DNA of 22,137 bases from Methylorubrum extorquens (GCA_019695455.1 JAEUAC010000095.1:1-22137); one strand, 5' to 3'; numbered from the stretch's first letter, positions 1-9,239 are shown. Notes: generated by a model not told the origin, from the letters alone. Numbers and translations are program-made.

Positions 1-3000
1 GTCGTCGTCCTCGGGATCGGCGGGCTCGTCCTCGTCGTCGTCGCCGGCGTCACCGCCGATCGGCGTGGTCCCGTCGCCCGGTTCGGCCACGTCCGGCTCG
101 TCCTCGTCCGAGACCTGGAAGATGTCCTCCGGCAGGCCGGTCAGCCCGGTGTTGCGGGCGACGATGTCCGAGAAGCTCTGCCCGTCGACGAAGTTCTCGT
201 AGAAGTCGAAGTTGTCGAACCGTTCGAGGTAGTAGAAGCGGTCGCCCTCCTGCAGCCGGTCCAGCTGCTCGTGGAGGACCACCCAGAAGGTCTGCCCGAC
301 CATGCCGCCGTTGACGTGCGTCTCGGCCAGGCCCCCGACCCAGAGGTCGACCCTGTCGATGCCCGACACGATCTCGCTGCCGTTCGGACCATCGTGCAGC
401 GCGATGTCCGGGTTCGCGGCCACGAAGGCCGCGATCTCGGCGGGCGTGTCCAGGACGAGGTCCGGGTACGCCTGCTTGAACTGGGCGATGACCGCATCGC
501 TCAGCCCGTTGCGCGCCTGGAAGTCCTCCCAGGACGCGTAGGGATCGAGGGACCCGGCGAAGCCGACCGCCTCCCGGACGTACGGATCGGTCGAGGCCTT
601 CAGGTCCGCCCGGACCTGGTTGAGGGTGCCGATCCCGACGTCGCGGCCGCGGGCGACGTTGAACGCGAACAGGTCGGCGTTGATGCGGACGAGATCGTTG
701 CGCACCGCGTCGACGATGTTGAAGTCGACCTCCTCGGCGGCCTGCGTGGCGATGCCGCCCAGGATCGACCCGGCCCCGAGTTGGGCGTAGCCGGGCTGCG
801 GGACGTAGCCGGGAGGCAGCGGTCCCGTGAAGGCGTCGGCCGCGTTCGTCGGGTTCAGGAAGGCGTCGAAGAGGGCGACGTCCCGGGGCTGGCCGTCGGC
901 GTCCAGCACGGTGAGGGTCTGCCCGATGAGGGAATGCCCCACCCGGTACACGGCGGATGCGAACTCGTGGCTGATCCGGGCGTCGACGGTGTCGTGGTAT
1001 TCCACGAAGCCGTGGCTTCCGTCGCCGCGCATGCCGCCCAGGAGCGCGTCGGCGAACTCGGTGTAGACCACGCGCTGGTACTCGGCCTCGTTCATCATCT
1101 TGGCCGCCTGGAAGGTCTCCTCCGGCGTGCCGTCGAACCCGGCCGCGTCCAGCTGGTCGACGTGGAAGTTGTGGTTGCGCGCCCAGACCGTGTGCATCGC
1201 GGTCAGGGAGACGTTCTCGTTGGCGCGACCGTCGCCGGCGACGAAGTGGTCGAGCACCCCGATGAAGGGGTTCGTGTCGAGCAGCAGCGCGTGGCCGCTG
1301 CCCATGAAGTTCGAGACGAGCGCGCTGAGGACGTCCGGATCGTAGGCTCCGGTCTCCTCGTCGAAGAGGGACCCGGTCGTCGTCGCCGACAGGGCGTAGT
1401 TCGAGTAGTAGTCCCGGAAGCTGACGGCACCGCCGGGCAGCGACGCGTCCCGGAAGACGGTGTCCGCCTGCCAATGGTGCTGGATCACCTCCCGCAGCGT
1501 CGGCAGCAGGTCGAACTCGGGGTTCGACGGATCCGGGCGGCCCATCAGGATGCGGTCGCCCACGCCGCCCTGGCCGTCGCTGACGCGGAGCAGCTGACCC
1601 ACGAGCTCGTGCGAACCGTAGGCCTGGTTCTGATCGACGAACGGCGACGTCTTGTTGAGGTGCTGCGGCACTCCCGCCGCGTCGACGGAGTCCACGGCGC
1701 CCCGCGTCAGGTCGGCGGGGTTGTCGGTGCCCGGCGCGCGCCCGGAGCCCGGGCCGCCGATCTCGATGGTTCCGTTGGCCGAGTCCTTGGGGAGGAAGTC
1801 GAGCCCGTGGTCGAAATACTGGCCGAACGCCATGAAGAAGATGTTGGCGTCTCCGGCCTGCTTGGGCAGGTCGGCCTCCTGGGCTCCGAGCACGTTGCTG
1901 ATGGCGCGGGCGTCCAGACCGTCGAAGATCGGGTTGACGGCCCGGTTGCCCGTCGCCGCGTCGAACTCGCCGTACCGCGCCTCGGTGAGGCGGATGAACG
2001 GCTGGTCCGCCGAGCCCCATTCGGGATGGGCGACGTTGTTGCCGGTTCCGGTGAGGTCGCGGACGCCGGTCGAGCCGTTCGTGTCGTCGTCATCCTCGAA
2101 GGCCGGGCGACCCTGCACCAGGTTCTTCAGGCCGGCGAGGTCGGACGCGGTGAGCGTGAAGCCACCGGGCTCGGAGTCTCCGGGCTCGTCGGTGCCCGGT
2201 TCCGGGCCGTCGCCGGGCGAGACCTCGAACGTCGGCGTGCCCGTGCTCGAGAAGCTGACGCTGTGCGCGCCGTTGGAGAGCGTCGTCAGTCCGTTCGCCT
2301 GCGTGACCGCGTAGTCGGCGAGCGTCGCGCCGGGCGCGAGCTCGATGACGTCCTGCGGCCGGAGCGTGCCGACGATCGTGTCCGTCCCGCCGTTCGAGCG
2401 GAAGACGATGCGGTGGGCCGACGACAGGCCGGCGATGTCGACCGTGTCGTCGCCGCCCGTGCCCTCGACCGTGATGGTGTTGAGGTTCAGGCTCGTCGTC
2501 GTGAAGTCGCCGAAGATCTGGACGGTGTCGCCGATGCCGGCCCCGCCGCCCGTCGGCCCGCTCGGCCCCGAGACGAGCCTCGTGCCGATCTGGATCTCCT
2601 CGATCTCGCGCAGTTCGGCGATCACGCTCGCGTTGGTCGTGCCGTTGCGGGTGACGACGATCTCCGTGCCCGGGTTGAGCCCCGCGAGAGCGTTGCCGGC
2701 CGCGCTCCAGGCATCGCGGGTGTAGACGCGGAACGTCTCCGGAAGGATCGCGGCGCCGTTCACCACGAAGGTGTCGCCGACCGCCCCCTCCGTGCCGCCG
2801 TCGACCACGTCGCGCCCGTCGTTGCCGAACAGCGTCGCGTTCCAGGTGATGCTGTCGTTGCCGGCGCCCGCGTTGATCGCGTCGTTGCCCGTCCCTCCCT
2901 GGAGGACGTCGTCCCCGGCGAGCGCGTTCACCGTGTCGGCGCCGCCGTTCGCCAGGATGACGTCCGCGCCCGCCGTGCCGGCGAGCACGGTGCCGAGGTT

Positions 3001-6000
3001 CGATCCGTTGATCACGTCGCCGACCACGTCCGTGGCGGCGGAGAAGACGCGCTCCGCGTAGCCGCCGCCGTCGGTGAAGGCCACGGCGACGCGCAGCTGC
3101 TGGCCGACCTGGGCTTGCTGGGGCGTGAAGGACGGCCCGGTTGCGCCGGCGATGTCGGTCCAGGTCGAGCCGCCGTTCGAGGACGACTGCCACTGGAACT
3201 GGAAGGCCGCCGGGAGGCCGTTCGCATCGGAGATGCCGGAGACCGACGCCGTGAGCACGCCCAATTCCGTCGGCGACGTGTCGCTGACCCCGGGCGAGCC
3301 GGTCGCCGCGACGTTGACCAGGAAGACCGCGCCGTCGGCGAACTGCGCGCGTTCGACGTTCCGCAGCGTATCGACTCCGTCGGAGATCGCGATGGCGGGG
3401 TCGTTCCCGAAGCCCGTATGGGCGACGGTGAACGTCCCGTCGCCGAGGTTCGTCACGGTGTAGTTGGCGCGGACGTCCGCGAACGCGGCCGTGTCGATGT
3501 CGGCGCCCGGAGCCGCCGTCAGGACCTCCCGCACGATGTGCATCTGCGACGGGTTGATCACGCGCTCGGTGAGCAGTTCGAACAGCGAGCGGCCGGCCCA
3601 GGCGGCCGTCAGGGGCGACGCGGCGGCCTCCGCCGGCGTGAACACGTGCCGGAGGCTGTCGACCGAGGCGAACTCGTTGCCGGCCCCGTCCCGGATGGCG
3701 ATCCTGACGTTCAGCCACCTGTCTCCGTCGAGGATGTCGTCGCCGCCGTTCCCCTGCAGCATGTCGCTCCCGGCTCCGCCCAGCAGGATGTTGCCCGCCT
3801 CGAAGAACCCGTTCGCTCCCACGGAGACGATCTCCTCGAGGCCGGCGATCCGGTCGATGCCGGCCTGGTCGAGCCCGTCGTTGAAGAAGACGCCCTCGTT
3901 CGCGCCGACCGTCGTCCCCGTCGCGCCGGCGACCCGGTCGTCGCCCGTGAGCCGGTCGTCGTGCTTCCAGCCGGACAGCGCCTCGGTCTTGTCGAAGCGG
4001 TTGCGGAGGGTGTCGGCCTGCTCCGTCGTGAAGATCGGGATGCGCATGTCCGCCTCGGCGTCGCGCTCCACGCCCTTGAAGATCGCCCAGTCGAAGCCGA
4101 ACATCCCCTCGTTCCGGATGACGCTCTCGCCCTGCACCATGATGTCGTCGCCGGATTCGGCGTCGAAGTCGTGCTCGTCGTTTCCGGCGAACATGACGTC
4201 GTGGCCGATGATGGCGCTGTTGAAGAACAGCTCCGAGTTGTCGCCGGCCGTGGTGTCGAAGCCGCCGCCCGCCTCCAGCCAGTCGTCGCCTTCGTTCCCC
4301 ATCAGGAGGTCGACGCCGTCGCCGCCCGCGACGAAGTCGTCGCCTTCCCCGGCGAACACCTCCGTGTCGTCCACGCCGACGAAGACGACGTCCTTGCCGC
4401 GACCTCCCATCAGGATGTCGATGCCGTTCGAGTTCGCGATGACGTCGTTGCCGTCGTCGCCCTTGATGAAGTCGCCCGTGTCGCCGGAATCGGTGATGAC
4501 GTCGTCGCCGGCGCCGCCGTTCACGAGATCGACGCCCGCGCCCGCTTCGATGCGGTCGTTGCCGGCATCGCCCCAGATCCCGTCGTCGCCGTCGCTCGTG
4601 ATGATGGTGTCGTCGCCCGCCGTGCCGCCCACGACCACGTGCTCGCCGCCCGTGAAGCGCAGGAAGTGCCCGGCCCCCGGCGAGCCGGCGTTCGGGTCGC
4701 TCTCGTCGATTTCGGCCGTCCTCGGATCGTCGCGCTGGACCTTGCCCAGGCCGAGCGCCTCCAGCACGGGATCGTTGCCGCTCGGGTCGTCCCCGATCTG
4801 GTTCGCCTTGTCGACCTCCAGCACCGCGTCGTAGCGCGCGAAGGCGTCGTTGCCGATGTGGCGGGCCACGACGTCGTCGTCCGTGCCCCGGATGCCGTCC
4901 GCCCCCGGCTCGGCCAGCGTCGTGTTGGCCATGATGAGCTTGGCGAAGCTGTTGTTCTCCAGCTGGACGAGGAAGTTCTGACCCTGGGTCCGGCTGAGAT
5001 AGTAGAAGCGGTCCCCGTCCTGCAGGTTCTCCATCTGCGCTTCGAAGATGGCGTTGAACGTGGAGCCGAGCATGCCTCCGAACGGCATCTGACGCTCGGC
5101 CAGCCCGCCGACCCAGAGGTCGATGTCGTTCAATCCGCTGGTCTCGGCCGACCAGGCCCCGGTTCCGTTCAGGAAGGCCAGCCGGTCCGCGGGGGCGCCG
5201 TCTCCGCCGAACACGAGGCGCATGGCGGCCTCGCGCTTCGCCTCGGAGCCGACCGCGTCGACGAGGGTGTCGTGGGTGCCGTAGGCCGCGATGAAGTTCA
5301 CGACCGAGGCCGTGTTCTTCAGGTTGGCCGCGAGGTCCACCCAGCTGCCGTAGGGCTGGAGGAAGGTCGAGCCCGTCGCGGCGTAGAGCTGGGCGCGGGC
5401 GTCGTTCAGCGACGGCACGCCGGTGTCGCGGCCGCGCGCGATGTTGAGCGCGGCGAGGTCGAGCGGCAGTCCGAGCAGGTTGTTGCGCAGGGCCCCGACC
5501 ACGAACTCGTCGATCTCGTTCCCCTGGGCATGCGTCATGCCGCGCACGATGGCGCCGGCCGCCTCGTCGGCCGAGAGCGTCCCGTCGTTGTCGTACAGGA
5601 CGGGGTTCAGGAACGAGCCGATGAGGCTGTTGGAATCCGTCGTGCCGTCGGCGAACGTGCGCACCACGTCGTCGGTCAGCATGGAATGGCCGAAGCGGTA
5701 GACCGTGTTCGCGAACTCGGCGAAGATCGACGGGTTGATGTCGGTCACGCTGTTGAACACGAACGGGTCGATGGCGGGCTGGATCTTGCGGGCGAACTCC
5801 TCGAATACGAGGTGCTGGTACTGCATCTCGGTCGCGAACCGGGCCGCCTGGAAGAGGCGCTCGCCGTTCCACTCGAGCCCGGCCGCGACGCTCGGGACCG
5901 GGTCCTCCTCGCTCAGCGGCTCCAGGAGCCATTCGCTGATGAACGCGCGGTCCCCCGTCGCGAGGATCGTCGCCTTCTGGGCCTCGACCTGGCGGTTGTG

Positions 6001-7563
6001 CTCGGAGTGGAAGATGTGGTGGACGGCCGTCAGGCCGATGTTCTCGTTGCCGCGGCCGTCCCCCGTCACGAAGTGGCGGTCGAGCAGCTCGTCGTCGTAG
6101 CTGGTGTTCCGGCCGTCCGGTCCGACGCTCTGCGGGTTGCCGATGTCGCCGTCGGCGTCCGGCGTGAGGAGGAGGCCCGTCCGCGAGTTCACCGGCACGG
6201 CGTCGTGCGCGATGTCGTCGAGGAAGGCATGGCCGGTGCGGACCGCCAGGGCCTCGAAGGTCCTCACCGGGGCGGCGGGCGTGCCCGTGGCGACGACGTC
6301 GTCGGCCGTGTTCGGGACGCCGTCGGCGCCGAGCCCCGTCACGACCTGGGCGAACCCGGTGACGGCGTCCGGGATGAACTTGCCGTAGGCGTCCGTGCGG
6401 AGGAGCGGGATGTTGACGACGTCGCCGTCGGACAGCTCGATCCCGAGCATCGTCAGGGCCTGCGCCTTCACGTCGGCCCAGGTCGGCAGCCCGTTGTTGG
6501 CGCCGTCCAGCAGGCGACCCGTCGCGACCGGCCGTCCGGCGTCGTCGAGCGCGTATTCGCGCAGGAACACCTGGTGCGAGGCGTGGGACGTGTAGGTCTG
6601 GTTCTGGTCGACGAACGGCGTCGTGGTGTTGCGCGTCTCGTGCGCCGTGTCGTCGGCCGTGCCCATCACGCCGTCCGTGCCGGGTCCCGCCACCGGCGCC
6701 GAGCGGGTCAGGACCATGAAGGCCTGGGAGGCGGGGACCTCGTCGCCGCTGCCGGCGATCCCGTCCGGCCCGTGCGTCACCAGGGGATCGTCCGCCTGAA
6801 GGGGAATGTAGACCGTTCCGTTGCCGCCCTTGGTGATCAGGTCGAGGCCATGGTCGAAGAACTGCCCGAAGAAGGTCATCCAGGCGTTGAAGGGCTTCGA
6901 GAGACCCTCGTCCGGCGCGATGTTCGGCAGGAACGCCAGGTCCGCGTTCGTGATGGCGACCTGAGTGGGGTCGTTCGGATCGATGGTGGTGCCGGGCCGG
7001 ACCGGGACCTGACCGGGATGCGCGTCCTCCCAGGCGGCCACCGCGAGCGGGTTGGCGAACCAGGCCTCGACCACCGCCGGGTTGCCGACGCTCTGGTCCA
7101 CGATCAGGTTCGAGATGATGCGCGGGTCGGCGTCGGCGACGTTGCCGGCATGGCCGCCGTTGACGAGCGGGCTCGTCGGCGCGCCGACCACGGAATAGTC
7201 CGTGTTGGTCACGACCGGGGCGCCGGGAGGGCCGAACGGCATGCTGTCGCCGTCCGCGTCGTCGATGAAGTTCGCGGTCAGCAGCCGCGGCATGGCGCCG
7301 TCCGCCGCGCCCCAGTTCTCCCGGCCCGGGACGATGTTGTTCGAGCGCCCGTCGACGGTCCGCAGGCCGTACGGCACGTGCGGGTCCGGGATGGCCAGGA
7401 CGGCATTCGGATCGGAGTAGATGGGGTCGTTCGGATCGGCGACGGGAAGGCCCGCCGCGTCGAGCCGGATCTCGGTCAGGGCGATCCCGGCCGCGTTGGC
7501 CTCGGCGATCTTGATCTGCGTCAGGATGAAGTCGAGGTCGCGAGTGTTGAGCAGGACAGCCAT
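1..7563 (-). CDS. Giant RTX protein with two animal-type heme peroxidase domains (3' end outside window)
   Basis: The frame is open from ATG 7563 to the left edge (2,521 codons, no stop), so the C-terminus is missing. The start has a good Shine-Dalgarno (GGAGG, 5 nt upstream). Peroxidase domain 1 spans about residues 1-900: distal FGQFFDHG (Q234, D237, H238), catalytic RGNE (R504, E507), SEHNR near 522, proximal RFGHS (H626), RGRD near 710. RTX nonapeptide blocks (GGxGxDxL type) lie near 970-1110, 1257-1282 and 1517-1595, with an Ig-like stretch at about 1420-1510. Peroxidase domain 2 spans about 1803-2483: FGQYFDHG (H1919), RANE (R2113, E2116), ARNHN (H2131), RVGHS (H2210), RGRD near 2305. 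An acidic Asp/Glu/Pro tail follows. There is no Sec signal, so type I secretion through a C-terminal signal beyond the window is inferred. Known relatives are bacterial peroxicins and the Mn(II)-oxidising MopA proteins; the substrate here is unknown. Confidence 0.93.
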   Translation of the reverse strand, partial: MAVLLNTRDLDFILTQIKIAEANAAGIALTEIRLDAAGLPVADPNDPIYSDPNAVLAIPDPHVPYGLRTVDGRSNNIVPGRENWGAADGAMPRLLTANFIDDADGDSMPFGPPGAPVVTNTDYSVVGAPTSPLVNGGHAGNVADADPRIISNLIVDQSVGNPAVVEAWFANPLAVAAWEDAHPGQVPVRPGTTIDPNDPTQVAITNADLAFLPNIAPDEGLSKPFNAWMTFFGQFFDHGLDLITKGGNGTVYIPLQADDPLVTHGPDGIAGSGDEVPASQAFMVLTRSAPVAGPGTDGVMGTADDTAHETRNTTTPFVDQNQTYTSHASHQVFLREYALDDAGRPVATGRLLDGANNGLPTWADVKAQALTMLGIELSDGDVVNIPLLRTDAYGKFIPDAVTGFAQVVTGLGADGVPNTADDVVATGTPAAPVRTFEALAVRTGHAFLDDIAHDAVPVNSRTGLLLTPDADGDIGNPQSVGPDGRNTSYDDELLDRHFVTGDGRGNENIGLTAVHHIFHSEHNRQVEAQKATILATGDRAFISEWLLEPLSEEDPVPSVAAGLEWNGERLFQAARFATEMQYQHLVFEEFARKIQPAIDPFVFNSVTDINPSIFAEFANTVYRFGHSMLTDDVVRTFADGTTDSNSLIGSFLNPVLYDNDGTLSADEAAGAIVRGMTHAQGNEIDEFVVGALRNNLLGLPLDLAALNIARGRDTGVPSLNDARAQLYAATGSTFLQPYGSWVDLAANLKNTASVVNFIAAYGTHDTLVDAVGSEAKREAAMRLVFGGDGAPADRLAFLNGTGAWSAETSGLNDIDLWVGGLAERQMPFGGMLGSTFNAIFEAQMENLQDGDRFYYLSRTQGQNFLVQLENNSFAKLIMANTTLAEPGADGIRGTDDDVVARHIGNDAFARYDAVLEVDKANQIGDDPSGNDPVLEALGLGKVQRDDPRTAEIDESDPNAGSPGAGHFLRFTGGEHVVVGGTAGDDTIITSDGDDGIWGDAGNDRIEAGAGVDLVNGGAGDDVITDSGDTGDFIKGDDGNDVIANSNGIDILMGGRGKDVVFVGVDDTEVFAGEGDDFVAGGDGVDLLMGNEGDDWLEAGGGFDTTAGDNSELFFNSAIIGHDVMFAGNDEHDFDAESGDDIMVQGESVIRNEGMFGFDWAIFKGVERDAEADMRIPIFTTEQADTLRNRFDKTEALSGWKHDDRLTGDDRVAGATGTTVGANEGVFFNDGLDQAGIDRIAGLEEIVSVGANGFFEAGNILLGGAGSDMLQGNGGDDILDGDRWLNVRIAIRDGAGNEFASVDSLRHVFTPAEAAASPLTAAWAGRSLFELLTERVINPSQMHIVREVLTAAPGADIDTAAFADVRANYTVTNLGDGTFTVAHTGFGNDPAIAISDGVDTLRNVERAQFADGAVFLVNVAATGSPGVSDTSPTELGVLTASVSGISDANGLPAAFQFQWQSSSNGGSTWTDIAGATGPSFTPQQAQVGQQLRVAVAFTDGGGYAERVFSAATDVVGDVINGSNLGTVLAGTAGADVILANGGADTVNALAGDDVLQGGTGNDAINAGAGNDSITWNATLFGNDGRDVVDGGTEGAVGDTFVVNGAAILPETFRVYTRDAWSAAGNALAGLNPGTEIVVTRNGTTNASVIAELREIEEIQIGTRLVSGPSGPTGGGAGIGDTVQIFGDFTTTSLNLNTITVEGTGGDDTVDIAGLSSAHRIVFRSNGGTDTIVGTLRPQDVIELAPGATLADYAVTQANGLTTLSNGAHSVSFSSTGTPTFEVSPGDGPEPGTDEPGDSEPGGFTLTASDLAGLKNLVQGRPAFEDDDDTNGSTGVRDLTGTGNNVAHPEWGSADQPFIRLTEARYGEFDAATGNRAVNPIFDGLDARAISNVLGAQEADLPKQAGDANIFFMAFGQYFDHGLDFLPKDSANGTIEIGGPGSGRAPGTDNPADLTRGAVDSVDAAGVPQHLNKTSPFVDQNQAYGSHELVGQLLRVSDGQGGVGDRILMGRPDPSNPEFDLLPTLREVIQHHWQADTVFRDASLPGGAVSFRDYYSNYALSATTTGSLFDEETGAYDPDVLSALVSNFMGSGHALLLDTNPFIGVLDHFVAGDGRANENVSLTAMHTVWARNHNFHVDQLDAAGFDGTPEETFQAAKMMNEAEYQRVVYTEFADALLGGMRGDGSHGFVEYHDTVDARISHEFASAVYRVGHSLIGQTLTVLDADGQPRDVALFDAFLNPTNAADAFTGPLPPGYVPQPGYAQLGAGSILGGIATQAAEEVDFNIVDAVRNDLVRINADLFAFNVARGRDVGIGTLNQVRADLKASTDPYVREAVGFAGSLDPYASWEDFQARNGLSDAVIAQFKQAYPDLVLDTPAEIAAFVAANPDIALHDGPNGSEIVSGIDRVDLWVGGLAETHVNGGMVGQTFWVVLHEQLDRLQEGDRFYYLERFDNFDFYENFVDGQSFSDIVARNTGLTGLPEDIFQVSDEDEPDVAEPGDGTTPIGGDAGDDDEDEPADPEDDD

Positions 7564-7946
7564 GACGTCCTCCAGAGGAGGCCTTGCGCCTCCCGTATCC
7601 GTTCGTCCCGCATCTGCGCGACGTCTGGTGGATCACGCTGCCGAATCGGCCCGAGCAAGTAACGGGTTAAAAAATCTCTAACGCCGAGGGAAAAACCGCC
7701 GGGTGCAGGAATTTCCTGCATGGATGCAGGATTTATCGTCCCTTAGTAGATGAGCTCAGCTCGCGAATGGTCCGTTCGAGCGTCGTTCAGGTCTCGACAT
7801 CACGTCAATGAACGGTCGAAAGCGTCTTCGACTATGATTGTGATGCGCGTAAGCACGGCATAGCAGGATCCGGCGGCCGGGATTGACGGTCCGTTCACCT
7901 GCGATCTCTCATTTTGCCGCCGTTCACGCGCTCGGTTTCGCCTGCG
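7564..7946. promoter_or_regulatory. Divergent intergenic region between RTX peroxidase and GGDEF gene
   Basis: This 383-bp stretch separates two divergent starts and is visibly richer in A/T than the genes, notably 7664-7740. It must hold promoters for both genes. I could not find a convincing -35/-10 pair in either direction. Weak candidates are a TATGAT at 7833-7838 and a TTGACG at 7883-7888 on the plus strand, neither with a good partner. It contains the 17-bp palindrome described separately, a small dyad GCCGA-A-TCGGC at 7640-7650 in the peroxidase leader, and TAACGGGTTA at 7660-7669. Short ORFs here have no ribosome site or recognisable product. Confidence 0.6.
7704..7731. promoter_or_regulatory. 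Candidate operator: perfect 17-bp palindrome plus a third half-site
   Basis: TGCAGGAA-T-TTCCTGCA at 7704-7720 is a perfect inverted repeat with 8-bp arms. A third copy of the half-site, TGCAGGA, follows at 7725-7731 in the same orientation as the left arm and 21 bp from it, about two helical turns. It lies about 140 bp upstream of the peroxidase start and about 215 bp upstream of the GGDEF start. The arrangement resembles a dimeric regulator site with an auxiliary half-site. No specific regulator family is recognised. Confidence 0.5.
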
Positions 7947-9176
7947 ATGGTCTCTGCCGTCCTTTTCGCCCATGCCCTCGCGGAGCAGCTCGGCTTCGCC
8001 GCGCTGGTCGTGCTCCTGCATTCCGAGACGACGCGGCACTATCCGCAGGGCGGAAAGCTGCGCGAACCGCTTCTCGCGGTCATCTTCGCCCTCGGCGTGG
8101 TCCTCACGATGGCGGCGCCTCTGGACGTCATGCCGGGCGTCCGGGTGGACGCGCGCCACGTTCTGATCGGTCTGGCGAGCTTCCTGATCGGGCCGATCGG
8201 CGCCGCGACGACGGTGGCGGCCGCCGTCTGGATGCGGCTCGGCTCCGGAGGCCTGGGTCTCGCGGCCGGCGTGACGGGCACGATCCTGACGGCGGCGGTC
8301 TCGCTGGCGTGGCGCGCCCGCCTGTCGCAGCGCGGCGCCGCGTTGAGGGTGCGGGACGTCGTCGCGCTCGGGTTCCTGATCAACGCATCGGTCCTGAGCG
8401 TCTTCGTCCTCCCGCCCGGGCTCGCCTTCGAGGTGCTTCGCACGGGCGGGCTGGTCGTGATCGCGGCCAACGTCCTGGGCTGCCTCATGGTCGGCACGCT
8501 GCTGGTCCGCGAGGATCGCCGCATCAGGGCCGAGGCGCACGAGCGGGTCGCGTCCAGGACGGATCCCCTGACGGGTCTCGCGAACCGGAGAGGGTTCGAG
8601 GAAGCCCTGCGGGCCAAGGCGGCGGGCCCGCCCGTCACGGCCATGATCCTGATCGACGTCGACGAGTTCAAGTCGATCAACGACGTCTTCGGGCACGCTC
8701 AGGGCGACCGGGTCCTGCAGGAGGTGGCCGGGATCGTCCGGGCCCAGGTGCGCACGAACGACATGGCGGCGCGCCTCGGCGGCGACGAGTTCGTGGCCTT
8801 GATCCGCGACGCCCCTCCGGAGATGGCGCGCGAGATCGGCGAACGGATCTGCGGCTTGGTGCGACGCCGGTTTCGCCGACGTGGCGACCCCTGCGTCTCG
8901 GTGAGCGTCGGCGTCGCCCTCGTCGAAGAGCAGGGCGTCGCCGCGGACATGCTGCTGGAGGCCGCGGACGCCGCCATGTACCTCGCCAAGGCCGCCGGTC
9001 GCGGACGGATGCTCGTCGACGGACCCGTCCCTCGAGCGGCGGCCTCCGTCTCCGCCGCGCGACGGACGTCGAGGCCCACGCCGTCGGACGTCCGGCCGGA
9101 CGAGGCGTCGGCCCGTCGCGGCTCCGACCCTCGCGCCGACCGAACTCCCCCTTTGCTGGCCGCGCGGGTGGCGTGA
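7947..9176 (+). CDS. Membrane diguanylate cyclase (5TM-LYT sensor + GGDEF)
   Basis: This enzyme is predicted to make cyclic di-GMP from two GTP at the inner membrane. About the first 190 of 409 residues are hydrophobic segments matching the LytS/YhcK-type five-helix sensor, including VDARHVLIGLASFLIGP and a following R...GGLG stretch. A GGDEF domain follows: DPLTGLANRRGF near 210, a substrate-binding IDVDEFKSINDVFGH stretch, and an intact GGDEF signature at 278-282. The product-inhibition I-site RxxD is present as RTND at 269-272, five residues before GGDEF, so both activity and feedback inhibition look intact. There is no EAL domain. The Ala/Arg-rich tail after about 355 looks disordered. 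ATG 7947 is chosen because the first membrane helix follows directly; an in-frame TTG at 7914 is possible and neither has a clear Shine-Dalgarno. It is divergent from the peroxidase gene. Confidence 0.9.
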   Translation: MVSAVLFAHALAEQLGFAALVVLLHSETTRHYPQGGKLREPLLAVIFALGVVLTMAAPLDVMPGVRVDARHVLIGLASFLIGPIGAATTVAAAVWMRLGSGGLGLAAGVTGTILTAAVSLAWRARLSQRGAALRVRDVVALGFLINASVLSVFVLPPGLAFEVLRTGGLVVIAANVLGCLMVGTLLVREDRRIRAEAHERVASRTDPLTGLANRRGFEEALRAKAAGPPVTAMILIDVDEFKSINDVFGHAQGDRVLQEVAGIVRAQVRTNDMAARLGGDEFVALIRDAPPEMAREIGERICGLVRRRFRRRGDPCVSVSVGVALVEEQGVAADMLLEAADAAMYLAKAAGRGRMLVDGPVPRAAASVSAARRTSRPTPSDVRPDEASARRGSDPRADRTPPLLAARVA

Positions 9177-9212
9177 GGCGCCGCGCCGCCCGGTGCAGCC
9201 GGTCCGCCCGTC

Positions 9213-9239
9213 GCGGCCCGAGACCGGCTTCGGCCCCGC
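9213..9239 (+). terminator. Possible terminator-like hairpin after the GGDEF gene
   Basis: An imperfect stem pairs GCGG (9213-9216) with CCGC (9236-9239) and CCGA (9218-9221) with TCGG (9230-9233), with a small internal loop, followed by CATTTG. There is no real T-tract. In DNA this GC-rich such stems arise by chance, so this is weak. A perfect dyad CCGGCG-T-CGCCGG at 9255-9267 follows in the same 126-bp gap. Confidence 0.22.

Noticed and set aside
2770..4660. Tandem repeats in DNA as a possible CRISPR or satellite
   Set aside because: They are the degenerate GGxGxDxL codon repeats of RTX blocks, not spaced identical repeats.
2090..7636. A minus-strand open frame of 1,848 codons shifted relative to the peroxidase frame
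   Set aside because: Arg/Gly-rich low-complexity translation with no motif; it overlaps the intact peroxidase frame completely.
271..7662. A plus-strand open frame of 2,463 codons antisense to the peroxidase gene
   Set aside because: Its translation is Arg/Val/Asp-rich with no domain, and its length follows from the extreme GC codon bias of the real minus-strand gene, whose domains are unmistakable.
7521..7721. A 66-codon minus-strand ORF over the peroxidase leader
   Set aside because: It has no ribosome site, overlaps the peroxidase start out of frame, and shows no recognisable feature.
7833..7838. TATGAT as a -10 box for the GGDEF gene
   Set aside because: No acceptable -35 hexamer lies 16-18 bp upstream, so it is not listed as a promoter.
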